DNA of 27,891 nt from JBBPYC01 sp038200275 (GCA_038200275.1 JBBPYC010000065.1:1-27891); one strand, 5' to 3'. Shown: positions 1 through 8,595, numbered from the stretch's first letter. Notes: generated by a model from the sequence alone, not told the origin. Numbers and translations are program-made.

Positions 1-28
1 CATCGTCGGTCGTCCTGCGAAGTCGTCG

Positions 29-355
29 TCAGGCAGCGGGGTGCTTGAAGTTCGCATACGACCGATCGGCTGCCAATGCCAACTCGATGTCGCGCGTTGT
101 CAGCCCGCCCGCATCGTGCGTGGTCAGCTTGATCTCCACGCGGCCGTAGACGTTGGACCACTCGGGGTGATGATTCATGCGCTCGGCAACCAAGGCGAGT
201 TGGGTCATGAAGCCGAATGCGGCCGTGAAGTCGGCGAACTGAAACGTGCGGGAGATGAGACCGCCACGTGTGTCGCTGTGTTGCCAGTCGGGCAACGTTG
301 CGAGTGCCTGGGCACGCTCATCCGGTGTGAGTTGCTTCATCACTTGCTTACTCAC
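29..355 (-). CDS. phhB: Pterin-4a-carbinolamine dehydratase (PCD/DCoH family)
   Basis: This 108-residue protein is full length for the family. It should dehydrate 4a-hydroxytetrahydrobiopterin so that the pterin cofactor of phenylalanine hydroxylase can be recycled. The family signature is present: HHPEW at residues 62-66 with the paired histidines, followed by LTTHDAGGLT around residues 77-86. The start used is GTG at 355, which shares a GTGA overlap with the TGA stop of the HPPD gene upstream and implies translational coupling. ATG at 340 (residue 6) is an alternative; neither has a strong Shine-Dalgarno. Twenty-five bases after the stop, positions 3-1 read ATG on the minus strand with an AGGA-like box upstream, so the operon may continue off the left edge. 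A phenylalanine hydroxylase there would make sense, but that is inference. Confidence 0.93.
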   Translation of the reverse strand: MSKQVMKQLTPDERAQALATLPDWQHSDTRGGLISRTFQFADFTAAFGFMTQLALVAERMNHHPEWSNVYGRVEIKLTTHDAGGLTTRDIELALAADRSYANFKHPAA

Positions 356-1428
356 TCGGTCGCCAGCACGCCGCGCTCGATCTGGTCGCGCTCGATCGAT
401 TCGAACAGGGCCTTGAAGTTGCCTTCGCCGAAGCCGTCGTCGCCGTGCCGCTGGATGAACTCGAAGAACACCGGGCCGAGCAGCACATCGGAGAAGATCT
501 GCAGCAGCAGCTTGGGTTGGCCGCCTTCGGTACTGCCGTCGAGCAGGATGCCGCGGGTCTGCAGCTCAGCCACAGGCTGGCCGTGGCCGGGCAGACGGGT
601 CTCGAGCGCCTGGTAGTAGACGTCGTTGGGGGCCTTCATCAAGGGCACGCCGGCCAGCCCGAGGCTGTCGATCGTGCCCAGCAAGTCGTTGGTGGCCAGC
701 GCAATGTGCTGGATGCCTTCGCCGTTGAACTTCATCAAGAACTCTTCGATTTGGCCCGATCCCTTGGCCGACTCTTCATTCAGCGGGATGCGGATCTTGC
801 CGTCCGGGGCGGTCATGGCTTTGGACGTGAGGCCGGTGTGTGCGCCCTGGATGTCGAAGTAGCGGATTTCCTTGAAGTTGAACAAGCGCTCGTAGAACGC
901 AGCCCAATAGGCCATGCGGCCGCGGTAGACGTTGTGCGTCAGGTGGTCTATTGCCTGCAGGCCGTGACCGTGCGGGCGACGCTCGACGCCTTCGATGAAC
1001 CGGAAGTCGATGTCGTAGATCGATTCGCCGTCCTCGAACCGGTCGATCAGATACAGCGGCGCGCCGCCGATGCCGCGGATGGCGGGCAGGCGCAGCTCCA
1101 TTGGCCCCGTGGGCATCTCCACCGGCTGGGCGCCGCGCTCCAACGCCATGGAATAAGCCTTGTGCGCATCGGCCACGCGAAACGCCAGGCCGCAGGCAGA
1201 CGGGCCATGCTCAGCGGCAAAGTAGCCGGCTGGGCTCTTGGGCTCCCGGTTGACGATGAAGTTGATCTGGCCCTGGCGGTACAAGGACACGTCTTTGGAG
1301 CGGTGCTCGGCCACGCGGGTGAAGCCAAGCGTTTCGAGCACCGGCTCCAGTGCGTCAGGCGTGGGCGAAGCAAACTCGATGAACTCAAAGCCTTGCAGGC
1401 CCAGGGGGTTGTCAAAGAGATCGGGCAT
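352..1428 (-). CDS. hppD: 4-hydroxyphenylpyruvate dioxygenase (HPPD)
   Basis: The enzyme converts 4-hydroxyphenylpyruvate to homogentisate in tyrosine catabolism. It is a cytoplasmic, non-haem Fe(II) enzyme of the vicinal-oxygen-chelate fold. At 358 residues it matches the short Pseudomonas-type HPPD. The expected iron ligands are visible: His162 in DHLTHNV, His241 in QHIAL and Glu323 in FFEFIQR. The C-terminal GFGEGNFKALFESIE block that closes the active site is intact at about residues 332-346. The ATG at 1428 is preceded by a GCAGGAG box at 1445-1439. The gene overlaps phhB by four bases, which puts the conversion of tyrosine-derived keto acid and pterin recycling on one transcript. The 217-bp gap to the divergent GST gene must hold both promoters; I saw no clear operator there. 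Confidence 0.97.
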   Translation of the reverse strand: MPDLFDNPLGLQGFEFIEFASPTPDALEPVLETLGFTRVAEHRSKDVSLYRQGQINFIVNREPKSPAGYFAAEHGPSACGLAFRVADAHKAYSMALERGAQPVEMPTGPMELRLPAIRGIGGAPLYLIDRFEDGESIYDIDFRFIEGVERRPHGHGLQAIDHLTHNVYRGRMAYWAAFYERLFNFKEIRYFDIQGAHTGLTSKAMTAPDGKIRIPLNEESAKGSGQIEEFLMKFNGEGIQHIALATNDLLGTIDSLGLAGVPLMKAPNDVYYQALETRLPGHGQPVAELQTRGILLDGSTEGGQPKLLLQIFSDVLLGPVFFEFIQRHGDDGFGEGNFKALFESIERDQIERGVLATE

Positions 1429-1634
1429 GACTGGAAAACTCCTGCGTTGTAGGGTGGTATTTGAAGACAGCGCGCGCTGCGTGCCCCTTTGCTGCGGGCA
1501 CGCCGCAAGGCACTAGAAACTTGGCATAACGTTCGAGCCGAACGGCGTGCAATCCACGATTTTGCTTGGGTTGGATGGATCGACGAAACTGAAAGACCCG
1601 GCATTCAGGTCGTGCCGATGGTTTTTCTCCCAAC

Positions 1635-1640
1635 AAAGGA
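1635..1640 (+). promoter_or_regulatory. Ribosome binding site fixing the GST start
   Basis: AAAGGA lies five bases before ATG 1646 and supports that start over the more upstream in-frame start at 1547. Confidence 0.7.
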
Positions 1641-1645
1641 TACCG

Positions 1646-2332
1646 ATGCTCAAGCTCTATTACCACCCCTCCCCCAACCCCGCCAAGGTCGCGCTGTTTC
1701 TGGAAGAAGCCGAACTGCCTTACGAGCTGATGCCGGTCGATACCAGGAAAGGCGAGCAGCACGCACCCACCTTCACCGCAATCAACCCCAATGCAAAGAC
1801 GCCCGCGCTCGTCGACGGCGATGTGAAGGTGTTCGACAGCAACGCGATCCTTTTGTACCTGGCCGAGAAGACCGGCAAGTTCCTGCCAGAGAACACGCCA
1901 GCGCAGCGCGGGCAGATGCTGTCGTGGCTGATGTTCGTGGCCACCGGCATCGGCCCGTACAGCGGCCAGGCGGTGCACTTCAAGCACTTCGCACCGGAGC
2001 CGAAGGAATATGCGGTGAACCGCTACGACTTCGAAGCGCAACGCCACTGGGGCCTGATCGATGCGCAACTGGCCAAGCACAAATACATGCTGGGCGACAC
2101 CTACACGATCGTCGATATGGCGGTCTGGGGCTGGGCGCGCGCGGTGCCGTTCATCCTGGGGCCGGACGCGTGGAGCAATCTGCCCAACGTGAAGCGCTTG
2201 CTGGATGAGATCAACGCACGGCCGGCCGCGCAACGCGCCGAAGCGCTGAAGACAAAAAACGCCTACAAGGCCGAGATGGACGACGAAGCAAAGAAGGCAA
2301 TGTTCCCGCAGAACGCGCGGCTCGCTACATAA
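1646..2332 (+). CDS. Glutathione S-transferase family protein (Nu-class, YfcG/YghU-like)
   Basis: The 228-residue protein has an N-terminal thioredoxin-fold domain with YYHPSPN near residues 5-11. Ser9 and Asn11 occupy the places of the Thr/Asn pair that contacts glutathione in Nu-class enzymes. Further on are NPNAKTPALVD and FDSNAILLYLAEKTGKFLP, typical of YfcG/YghU, and then a helical C-terminal domain. Such proteins act as glutathione-dependent disulfide-bond oxidoreductases, so a redox or detoxification role is likely. I chose ATG 1646 because AAAGGA at 1635-1640 precedes it with five bases of spacing and because family members begin at this point; an upstream in-frame start at 1547 would add 33 residues of no recognisable sequence. 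It is divergent from HPPD but lacks the SSxxCxxxR motif of maleylacetoacetate isomerase, so it is probably not the homogentisate-pathway isomerase. Confidence 0.88.
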   Translation: MLKLYYHPSPNPAKVALFLEEAELPYELMPVDTRKGEQHAPTFTAINPNAKTPALVDGDVKVFDSNAILLYLAEKTGKFLPENTPAQRGQMLSWLMFVATGIGPYSGQAVHFKHFAPEPKEYAVNRYDFEAQRHWGLIDAQLAKHKYMLGDTYTIVDMAVWGWARAVPFILGPDAWSNLPNVKRLLDEINARPAAQRAEALKTKNAYKAEMDDEAKKAMFPQNARLAT

Positions 2333-2471
2333 GAAAGAGGTGCCGTGTGATACGGCATCCTTGCTTGGGCTGCATGAAGCATCGCGTACAGCAGCGATTG
2401 CTGCGCTCGCCCAAACACCCCGCCAAACCGTTGATGGGCCGATGCGCTCGCCTGAGCCATCGGCCATTTCT

Positions 2472-4811
2472 CTAAAGCTCGAGCACCAGCCGCTGACCTT
2501 TGGCGCGTGAGCAGCAGCTCATCATCTTCTGGTTCGCTTCGCGCTCGGTGCGGGTGAGCACCACGTCGCGGTGGTCGACGGCGCCGTCCAGCACGCGCAC
2601 TTCGCACGATCCGCACAACCCTTCTTCGCAGTCGCTCTGAATATCGATGTTGGCGGCACGCAGCGCTTGCAGCACCGTCTGATCCGCGGCCACGTTCACG
2701 ACGATGCCCGAATCCCTTAGTTCGACTTCGAACGCATGCTCGTTGGCGGGATCGAGCTTTTGCACGGTGGAGACGAAGTGCTCAACCCGCAATGCATCCG
2801 CGGGCCAGTGAGCGGTGTGCTGTTCCAAAGCTTCGAGCATTCGCACCGGCCCACAGGCGTAGATGCCGACGCCCGGCTGCGGCGACTTGAACAGCGCGGC
2901 AAAGTCATTGCGCTGGCCATCGTCGGCTGCATACACGTGCAGCCGGTCGCCATGCAGATGCTGCAGGTCCCCCAGAAACGCCATCGTGCGGCGCGACCGT
3001 CCGCTGTAATGCAGTTCGTAGTCGATGCCCAGCGCCGCCGCGCGCCGCGCCATTGCACCGATCGGCGTAATGCCGATACCGCCCGCAACGAAGATTGCTT
3101 TCTCGAGGGTCTCATCGAGCTGGAAGTGATTGCGCGGTCCGCGGATCTTGAGCCGATCGCCCACGTTGACATTGCCATGCACCCAGGCTGAGCCACCGCG
3201 GCCGGCATCTTCCCGCAACACCGCGATTTCGTACGCACCGGCATCCAGCGGATCACCGCACAACGAGTATTGACGTGACCGGTGCGGGTCACCGCATTCG
3301 ATGTCGATGTGCGAACCAGCGGTCCAGCGCGGCAATGGTTTGCCGTCGGCGGAAACCAGCCGAAGCGCCACGATGCCGTCCGCCGCCGGGGTCACGCGAT
3401 CCACCACGACAGGCCGCGCAATCGCATGCGTCGACGGCTCCCCGATGCGCACCGGCAGGGTCGCTTCACGCAATGCAGAGTTCCTGCGTTCCGGGTTCAG
3501 CGTCGGGTCCCACTCGACCCACAGATGTTCCGGCCCGCGGAACGATGTGTTCGGCACGTAACTGAAGCGCTGCTCGCGCAGCTTCATGTGCGGCAGCCGC
3601 AGCGTGAACGCTTCCAGAAAAATCTGCATCTCCATGCGCGCGAGGTTCTTGCCCATGCACTGGTGCGAGCCGTAGCCGAACGTCAGGTGGTCGCTCGCGT
3701 TGTCGCGCCGGATGTCGACGGCATCCGCGTCGGCAAAGTGCCGCTCATCATGATTCGCCGACGATGTAACGATCAGCAGTTTCGAGCCTGACGGCAGATC
3801 GATGCCGCCGACTTGCGTGTCCTGCGTCACGATGCGGCGCCAGGCCGCGACCGAGCCGTTGTGGCGCAAGCATTCCTCGACCGCGTTCGGAATCAGCGCC
3901 GGGTTGTCGCAGATGTTTTGCCAGACGGCGCGATTTTCCAGCAGCAATTTCAGCGCGTTGGCACTCGCGTTCGCGGTTGTTTCGTGCGCGGCAACGATAC
4001 CGGCCATCATCATCGAATGCAGGTATGAATCGGTCACGACATCCGGCTGCTCGGCTTGCTTGCGGATGCCGTACTGCATCCAGCCTGGCGCGTCGGGGTC
4101 TTCTCGCATCTTTTCCAGCAACTGGCCCGCGAACTGCCAGAAGTTGCCAACCGCGTGTGCGACTTCGACTTGATGCTCGGGGGCCGGGCGGCCCCAGGTG
4201 TTGACCGTGTGCGCAATCGAATACTTGCGCAGCGTGTCCATGTCGTCCTCGGGCACACCCAGAAAATGCAGCGCGACCGTCAGCGGGATCTCCCACAGCA
4301 TCTGGTCGACCAAATCCGCGCGGCCATCGTCGATGAACCGGTCGATGTATTGCTGCGTCAGGCGACGCACCAACGGCTCGTGGTGCTTCAGTGCTTCGGG
4401 CGTGAACGGCTCCATCAAAACACGCCTACGCGGCATGTGCGCGGGCTCGTCTTCATTGACTAGCGTACGGTTCAGCGCGAAGCCGTAGCTGGCCAGCACT
4501 GCGTTGGCTTCCGGCCCGGTCGGCGTGATCTTCTCTAACGCGATCGACGGGCTGAACGTACGGTTGTCGCGAAAGATCGCCTTGATGTCCGCAAACCGAG
4601 TGACCACCCAATAGCCGAGCTTCGGGCTGTAGAAGATCGGCTCCTGCTCGCGCGACCAGCGCACGTAGTCGGGCGGGTCCTGGTTGTAGCCATCGCTGAA
4701 CGGATCGAAGTCGGCGGCGCGCTGACTGACCGGGCAGCCGGTCGGCGTGCGCGCATCCGACAGGGGTCCATGGGCAACCGGGCAACCGGTTTGTCCTGTC
4801 AACGCATCCAT
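2472..4811 (-). CDS. Self-sufficient cytochrome P450 (CYP116B type: P450 - FMN/NADH reductase - 2Fe-2S ferredoxin)
   Basis: This 779-residue fusion carries its whole electron-transfer chain. The P450 domain spans about residues 30-440, with the I-helix AGIVAAHETT near 270-279, E313xxR316 and the haem-binding FGYGSHQC with Cys385. A phthalate-dioxygenase-reductase-like module follows at about 460-680: RQYS at 513-516 for FMN, GGIGITP at 577-583 and CGP at 653-655 for NAD(P)H. The C-terminal plant-type ferredoxin has Cys728, Cys733, Cys736 and Cys766. This order is that of CYP116B enzymes such as P450RhF, which hydroxylate or dealkylate small aromatics and alkanes. The ATG at 4811 has GAGGAG six bases upstream. 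The natural substrate is not evident, and no regulator adjoins it. The N-terminus holds two TGCPV repeats (Cys10, Cys26). It is cytoplasmic. Confidence 0.95.
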   Translation of the reverse strand: MDALTGQTGCPVAHGPLSDARTPTGCPVSQRAADFDPFSDGYNQDPPDYVRWSREQEPIFYSPKLGYWVVTRFADIKAIFRDNRTFSPSIALEKITPTGPEANAVLASYGFALNRTLVNEDEPAHMPRRRVLMEPFTPEALKHHEPLVRRLTQQYIDRFIDDGRADLVDQMLWEIPLTVALHFLGVPEDDMDTLRKYSIAHTVNTWGRPAPEHQVEVAHAVGNFWQFAGQLLEKMREDPDAPGWMQYGIRKQAEQPDVVTDSYLHSMMMAGIVAAHETTANASANALKLLLENRAVWQNICDNPALIPNAVEECLRHNGSVAAWRRIVTQDTQVGGIDLPSGSKLLIVTSSANHDERHFADADAVDIRRDNASDHLTFGYGSHQCMGKNLARMEMQIFLEAFTLRLPHMKLREQRFSYVPNTSFRGPEHLWVEWDPTLNPERRNSALREATLPVRIGEPSTHAIARPVVVDRVTPAADGIVALRLVSADGKPLPRWTAGSHIDIECGDPHRSRQYSLCGDPLDAGAYEIAVLREDAGRGGSAWVHGNVNVGDRLKIRGPRNHFQLDETLEKAIFVAGGIGITPIGAMARRAAALGIDYELHYSGRSRRTMAFLGDLQHLHGDRLHVYAADDGQRNDFAALFKSPQPGVGIYACGPVRMLEALEQHTAHWPADALRVEHFVSTVQKLDPANEHAFEVELRDSGIVVNVAADQTVLQALRAANIDIQSDCEEGLCGSCEVRVLDGAVDHRDVVLTRTEREANQKMMSCCSRAKGQRLVLEL

Positions 4812-4846
4812 CGGGATCTCCTCGACATTTCAGGTTCGCCGTGTTA

Positions 4847-4874
4847 CCGACTGGGGCTGCTGGCACTCAGTCGG
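4847..4874. promoter_or_regulatory. Inverted repeat upstream of the P450 gene
   Basis: CCGACTG at 4847-4853 and CAGTCGG at 4868-4874 form 7-bp inverted arms with a 14-base spacer, 36-63 bases ahead of the P450 start codon. A second pair, CAGCGG (4894-4899) and CCGCTG (4908-4913), lies further upstream. Either could be an operator or a 5' leader hairpin; no regulator gene is next to it. Confidence 0.3.
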
Positions 4875-4930
4875 GGACAGAGTTGTTCTTGACCAGCGGA
4901 GGGTGAGCCGCTGAAGGTCCTTTCCAGCAG

Positions 4931-5021
4931 GGGCCGCAAGCTGGCTTTGCCATGCCGCAGGCGCCGCCCCCGGTGGGGGCAAGGCGATAGCCGACAGAAG
5001 GGAGCGAAGCCTGGGGGTGAG
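4931..5021 (-). repeat. Dispersed GC-rich intergenic repeat, copy 1
   Basis: Read on the minus strand this 91-bp stretch starts six bases after the stop codon of the Bug receptor gene. It contains a C-run, GGCTTCGCTCCCTTC, GTCGGCT, a GCCCCC/GGGGGC hairpin and then GGCGCC and a GGC-AAGCC-GC segment. The same blocks occur in the same order at 21539-21628, also six bases after a stop codon. There is no U-tract, so it is not a standard intrinsic terminator, but the hairpins may act at transcript 3' ends. Confidence 0.75.
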
Positions 5022-5027
5022 GTAGGT

Positions 5028-6011
5028 CTAGTCCAGCGTGATGTTCAAGTCCTTGATCAACTTGTGCCAGCGCGTCGTCTCGGATTTCAAAATCGCATCG
5101 AACTCGGCCGCGGTGTTGCCGACCGGTTCGATGCCGAAGTCTTTCATCTTCTGATTCACGGCCGGCTCATTGATGGTGGCAACCACCACCTTGTTGAGCC
5201 GCTCGATCGTCGCAGCCGGCGTCTTGGCTGGCACCACCATGCCGACCAGCGCGGCGGCTTCGACGTTCTTCAGGCCGAGTTCGGCAAACGTCGGCACGTC
5301 CGGCAGGCCCGACAGCCGTGTCGCGTTCGCCACCGCCAGCGGCTTGACCTTGCCGGCCTTGATGAAACCTGAGCCGGCCGCCATGTCGACCATCATCACG
5401 GGCACCTGGCCGCCCACCACATCCTGCAGCGCGGGCGCTGCGCCGCGATACGGCGCGTGTGTCATCTTCAGGCCTGCTTCGACCTTCAGCAATTCCATCG
5501 CCAAGTGGTGCGGGCTGCCTGCGCCAGCCGATGCGTAGTTGAAGCCGCCCTCCTTCGCTTTGGCTTTTTCAATGAAGTCTTTCGCATCCTTGAAGTCGGT
5601 GTTCGGGCCAGCCACAAGAATCATCGGGAAGCGCCCCATCAGCGTGACCGGCGCCAGGTCTTTCGTCGGGCTGTAGCTCAGCGATTTGTACAGCGCCGGG
5701 TTGAACACCAGCGTGCCGTTGTCGGCCGACAAGACCGTGTAGCCATCGGCGTCCGAGCGCGCAACTTCGGCTGCCGCCAGCGCCGTGTTACCGCCTGGCT
5801 TGTTGTCCACCAGCACCGGCTGGTTGATCTTCTCGGACAGCGGCACGCCGATCGTGCGCGCGAGAAAGTCCGACCCGCCCCCAGCTGCGTAAGGCACGAT
5901 CCAGCGGATCGGCTTGCTCGGATAGTCCTGCGCCGCCGCGCCGGACACTGCGCCGGCAAGCAACAGCGTGGCGGTCAGGCAGGAGGTCAGGAATTGGTGA
6001 GTCGTTTTCAT
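5028..6011 (-). CDS. Tripartite tricarboxylate transporter (Bug family) periplasmic receptor
   Basis: The 327-residue protein begins with a Sec signal peptide: MKTTHQF, then a hydrophobic run to AGAVSGAAAQ with cleavage around residue 28. The Bug-family blocks follow: SKPIRWIVPYAAGGGSD close after the signal, VDNKPGGN, ADGYT, and the APYRGAAPALQDVVGGQV block in the second half. Bug proteins bind carboxylates or amides in the periplasm for TctAB-type transporters or for signalling. No TctA or TctB gene is in the window, so it is an orphan receptor. I start it at ATG 6011 because that yields an intact signal peptide; an upstream in-frame start would add 20 polar residues. It lies 74 bases downstream of the acylase gene on the same strand, so co-transcription is likely, and the ligand could be a product or substrate of that enzyme (inference). 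Confidence 0.93.
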   Translation of the reverse strand: MKTTHQFLTSCLTATLLLAGAVSGAAAQDYPSKPIRWIVPYAAGGGSDFLARTIGVPLSEKINQPVLVDNKPGGNTALAAAEVARSDADGYTVLSADNGTLVFNPALYKSLSYSPTKDLAPVTLMGRFPMILVAGPNTDFKDAKDFIEKAKAKEGGFNYASAGAGSPHHLAMELLKVEAGLKMTHAPYRGAAPALQDVVGGQVPVMMVDMAAGSGFIKAGKVKPLAVANATRLSGLPDVPTFAELGLKNVEAAALVGMVVPAKTPAATIERLNKVVVATINEPAVNQKMKDFGIEPVGNTAAEFDAILKSETTRWHKLIKDLNITLD

Positions 6012-6085
6012 CGTGATGTGCTCGTTGTCGTTTTGGTTTGCTTGACCGCGGCTGCGCAGCCACGGGCTCAAGCTTGAAGAATGCG

Positions 6086-8581
6086 TCAGCGCCCCGGTTC
6101 CAGCCGAATCCTGGTCACTGTGTTGCGCTCGACCGCCGCGCGACTATAGGCGAGCGGCACGTATTGCCCAGCCAGCCACAACGGCGCCAAGTCGCGGTAG
6201 TGCGGGCTCTGCGAATCGCCGGACTGGCCCGGGGTGTTGATGAAGCGCGATGCGTCCCAGTTGCCGACGTCGAGCACCATGCGAAACGATGCACCGGCCG
6301 TCAGATGCCAGTCGCTCGGCCGGTAGCTCGCGGCCATCGGCGTGAAGCCGGAGCCGGACATCGGCCAGTCGCCGACGTCGAGCAGCTTGCGCGTGGCCGG
6401 GTCGACCACGCTGGACAGCGGGTGGCGGAACTCGGCGCGGTGCAGCGCACCCCACTTCCACTGCGCCATGTCGGGGCCGAGCCTGGTTTGCAGCTCGGCG
6501 GACGCGGCGCGCAGGCTTTGCTCGATCAACGCGTTGCGTTGTTCGATCGGCATCCACGGCGTGGGGTTTTCGATCAGCTCCAGCACGCGGGTTGAGTCTC
6601 CGGGCGCGGCGGCTTTTGCGCCGGCCTCGCCGAGTGCGGCGTTCAGCACCGCGGGACGCAGATGCTTTGCAAACCAGACCTCGTACAGCGCCGCCGCCGC
6701 GCTGTCCTTGTCCATGGTGCCGTCCCACGCTTTGAGCATCTGCAGCGCGGCCGTCGTCTGCGCGTCGCTGCCCTGCACGCCTTGCAGCACCTTGACCACG
6801 CGCTGCGCCTGGCTGGAGACGATGTCGGTTTGCATCGCCTGCGAGTCGCTCAGGCTGAAGCGCTCGCCCGCTGCGGCCTTTTGCGCGAACAACGCTTTCA
6901 GGCGTCGGCTGCGCGCGTCATCGGCCCACTCGTAGCCGATCCCTTTGCCGGCCGCCGCGCTGTCCGGCGGGATGTTGTTTTCGTTCGCGGTCACGACATA
7001 GCCGCGTGCCGGGTTGAACTCGCGGGGCAGCTCATCCCCATGCCGAAAGCCTGCCCATTCGTAGCGACCATCGCCGGGCACCGGCGTGAGGCCGTCCCAG
7101 TTCGGGCGAATCGGCGTCAGGCCGCCCGGCACCCAGCCGATATTGCCTTGCGTGTCCGCATACACCTGGTTTTCACCCGGTGCGCCCCAGCGGTTCATCG
7201 CCGCGCGGAACTGATCCCAATTGCGGGCGCGCATATAGTCCATCGAGCCGAAGTACGGCGCCATGCCGAGGTCGAGCCACGCCGCGCGCAGGGCCCATGC
7301 GCGGTGCTTCGCGCCCTCGTCCGCCATCACCGGGCCGTGCCGCGTGTAGCGGTTGACCACCTTGCGCGGCGCGGCTTCGCCCTTGACCGTGATCTCTTCG
7401 GTCACCAGCATCATCGGCTCCCAGCGGCCCTGATAGTTGTATTCGTCGGGCCGCTGCGGGTTCGTCTCATAGACGTACAGATCCTCCTGGTCCATGTAGA
7501 ACCGCGTCAGGCCGAACGCGATGGTGCCGTTGTGGCCGATCGAGATGCCGGGCAGAAACGGCTCGCCCGCGCCGATCACGTCCATGCCCGGTGCGCTGAT
7601 GTGCGCGACGTAGCGCAAGCTCGGCGCGCCGTGCGCGCGGTGCGGGTCGTTGGCCAGTAGCGGCCGGCCCGTGTCGGTGCGCTCGGGCGCGATCACCCAG
7701 TTGTTGCTGCCGTAGCTGGCGAGCGTGTCGGCGTCGGCCAGCGCGGTCGGCGGCAGCGGCACAGCGGCCGACGTCGTGCCGATGTTCGTCTTGCTGAACG
7801 CGGGCGGCGCGGTCGCTGCTGCATACGCGGCCTTCAGCACGGCAGCGGGCACCGAGCAGGGATCGAAGCCTTCGACGAGCTTGGGCAGCACCGGCGGATC
7901 GAGTTCGCGCCGCAGCCAGTCCACGCGCTTGCCGTTTGGCTGCAGGCACAGCGCCTGCGCGCGGTCGATTTCGCCGCTGTAGTTCAAGGTCAGGCCGTGG
8001 TGCCGGATGCGCACCACGTCTTCGGCCAACCACGGCACGGGCCGGTAGCCGAGCAGCTTGAACTCCATCGGCAGCAACGCCTCGGGCTTGGCGTTCACTT
8101 GCGCGACCCAGGCGTTCACGCCGGCGACGAACGCTTCGGCCACGCGCTTGGCGTCCGAGCCGTACGCGAGCCATTCGCGGTACATGTCGCCGCGGAACAA
8201 TACGGCCCGCGCCATCCGGTCGCCCTCGACCCAGTTCGGGCCGAAGTCGCTTGCCATCTGGCCCAGGCCGCGCTTTCTCCACAAATCCATCTGCCAAAGC
8301 CGGTCGCGCGCCGCCGCAAAGCCTTGCGCGATGAACGCGTCGTAGGTGGAGGCCGCGTAGCTGTGCGGTACGCCCCAGCGGTCGATCAGCAGCTCGGCGG
8401 GCCGCTCGAGGCCCGCGACCGCGAACGCTTCGGTGGCGGCGGGCAGCACGGGGGCTTTGGCTTGTTCGGGGAGCGGCGCGCTTGCGCAGCCAGCAAGCAA
8501 AAGCGCGACAGCAGCGGCGGTGCTCGCGAGGGTTGGCGGCATAGTTCGGCGTGCCATCACGGTGGCGGCATCGGTGGGCAT
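6086..8581 (-). CDS. Penicillin-acylase family Ntn-hydrolase, predicted lipoprotein
   Basis: The 831-residue precursor belongs to the penicillin amidase/acyl-homoserine-lactone acylase family, which cleaves amide bonds of N-acyl compounds after autocatalytic processing into two chains. A lipobox LLLAGC (Cys32) indicates a lipoprotein anchored at the cell envelope. The alpha-chain part contains RWGVPHSYA and ARDRLWQMDLWR. The processing site is GSNNW, with Ser292 as the predicted N-terminal nucleophile of the beta chain, followed by NDPHR at 311-315. NENN at 533-536 is the expected oxyanion/active-site Asn region. ATG 8581 has AAAGGAGA at 8595-8588, six bases upstream; a longer in-frame reading from 8662 lacks such support. 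The Bug receptor gene follows at 74 bases. The substrate cannot be told: a beta-lactam, an N-acyl-homoserine lactone or another amide are all possible. Confidence 0.92.
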   Translation of the reverse strand: MPTDAATVMARRTMPPTLASTAAAVALLLAGCASAPLPEQAKAPVLPAATEAFAVAGLERPAELLIDRWGVPHSYAASTYDAFIAQGFAAARDRLWQMDLWRKRGLGQMASDFGPNWVEGDRMARAVLFRGDMYREWLAYGSDAKRVAEAFVAGVNAWVAQVNAKPEALLPMEFKLLGYRPVPWLAEDVVRIRHHGLTLNYSGEIDRAQALCLQPNGKRVDWLRRELDPPVLPKLVEGFDPCSVPAAVLKAAYAAATAPPAFSKTNIGTTSAAVPLPPTALADADTLASYGSNNWVIAPERTDTGRPLLANDPHRAHGAPSLRYVAHISAPGMDVIGAGEPFLPGISIGHNGTIAFGLTRFYMDQEDLYVYETNPQRPDEYNYQGRWEPMMLVTEEITVKGEAAPRKVVNRYTRHGPVMADEGAKHRAWALRAAWLDLGMAPYFGSMDYMRARNWDQFRAAMNRWGAPGENQVYADTQGNIGWVPGGLTPIRPNWDGLTPVPGDGRYEWAGFRHGDELPREFNPARGYVVTANENNIPPDSAAAGKGIGYEWADDARSRRLKALFAQKAAAGERFSLSDSQAMQTDIVSSQAQRVVKVLQGVQGSDAQTTAALQMLKAWDGTMDKDSAAAALYEVWFAKHLRPAVLNAALGEAGAKAAAPGDSTRVLELIENPTPWMPIEQRNALIEQSLRAASAELQTRLGPDMAQWKWGALHRAEFRHPLSSVVDPATRKLLDVGDWPMSGSGFTPMAASYRPSDWHLTAGASFRMVLDVGNWDASRFINTPGQSGDSQSPHYRDLAPLWLAGQYVPLAYSRAAVERNTVTRIRLEPGR

Positions 8582-8587
8582 GAGCGG

Positions 8588-8595
8588 TCTCCTTT
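8588..8595 (-). promoter_or_regulatory. Ribosome binding site fixing the acylase start
   Basis: AAAGGAGA on the minus strand, six bases before ATG 8581, decides this start over the longer in-frame reading that begins at 8662. Confidence 0.8.

Noticed and set aside
445..1452. 335-codon plus-strand frame opposite HPPD
   Set aside because: It is a shadow of the HPPD gene, whose catalytic residues and length are all in place; the opposite frame shows no family motifs.
1646..2332. Maleylacetoacetate isomerase for the homogentisate pathway
   Set aside because: Position next to HPPD is suggestive, but the SSxxCxxxR active-site motif is absent and the sequence fits the YfcG/YghU group.
2342..2366. 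Hairpin after the GST gene as terminator
   Set aside because: GTGCCGT/ACGGCAT can pair, but no T-run follows and the stem is short.
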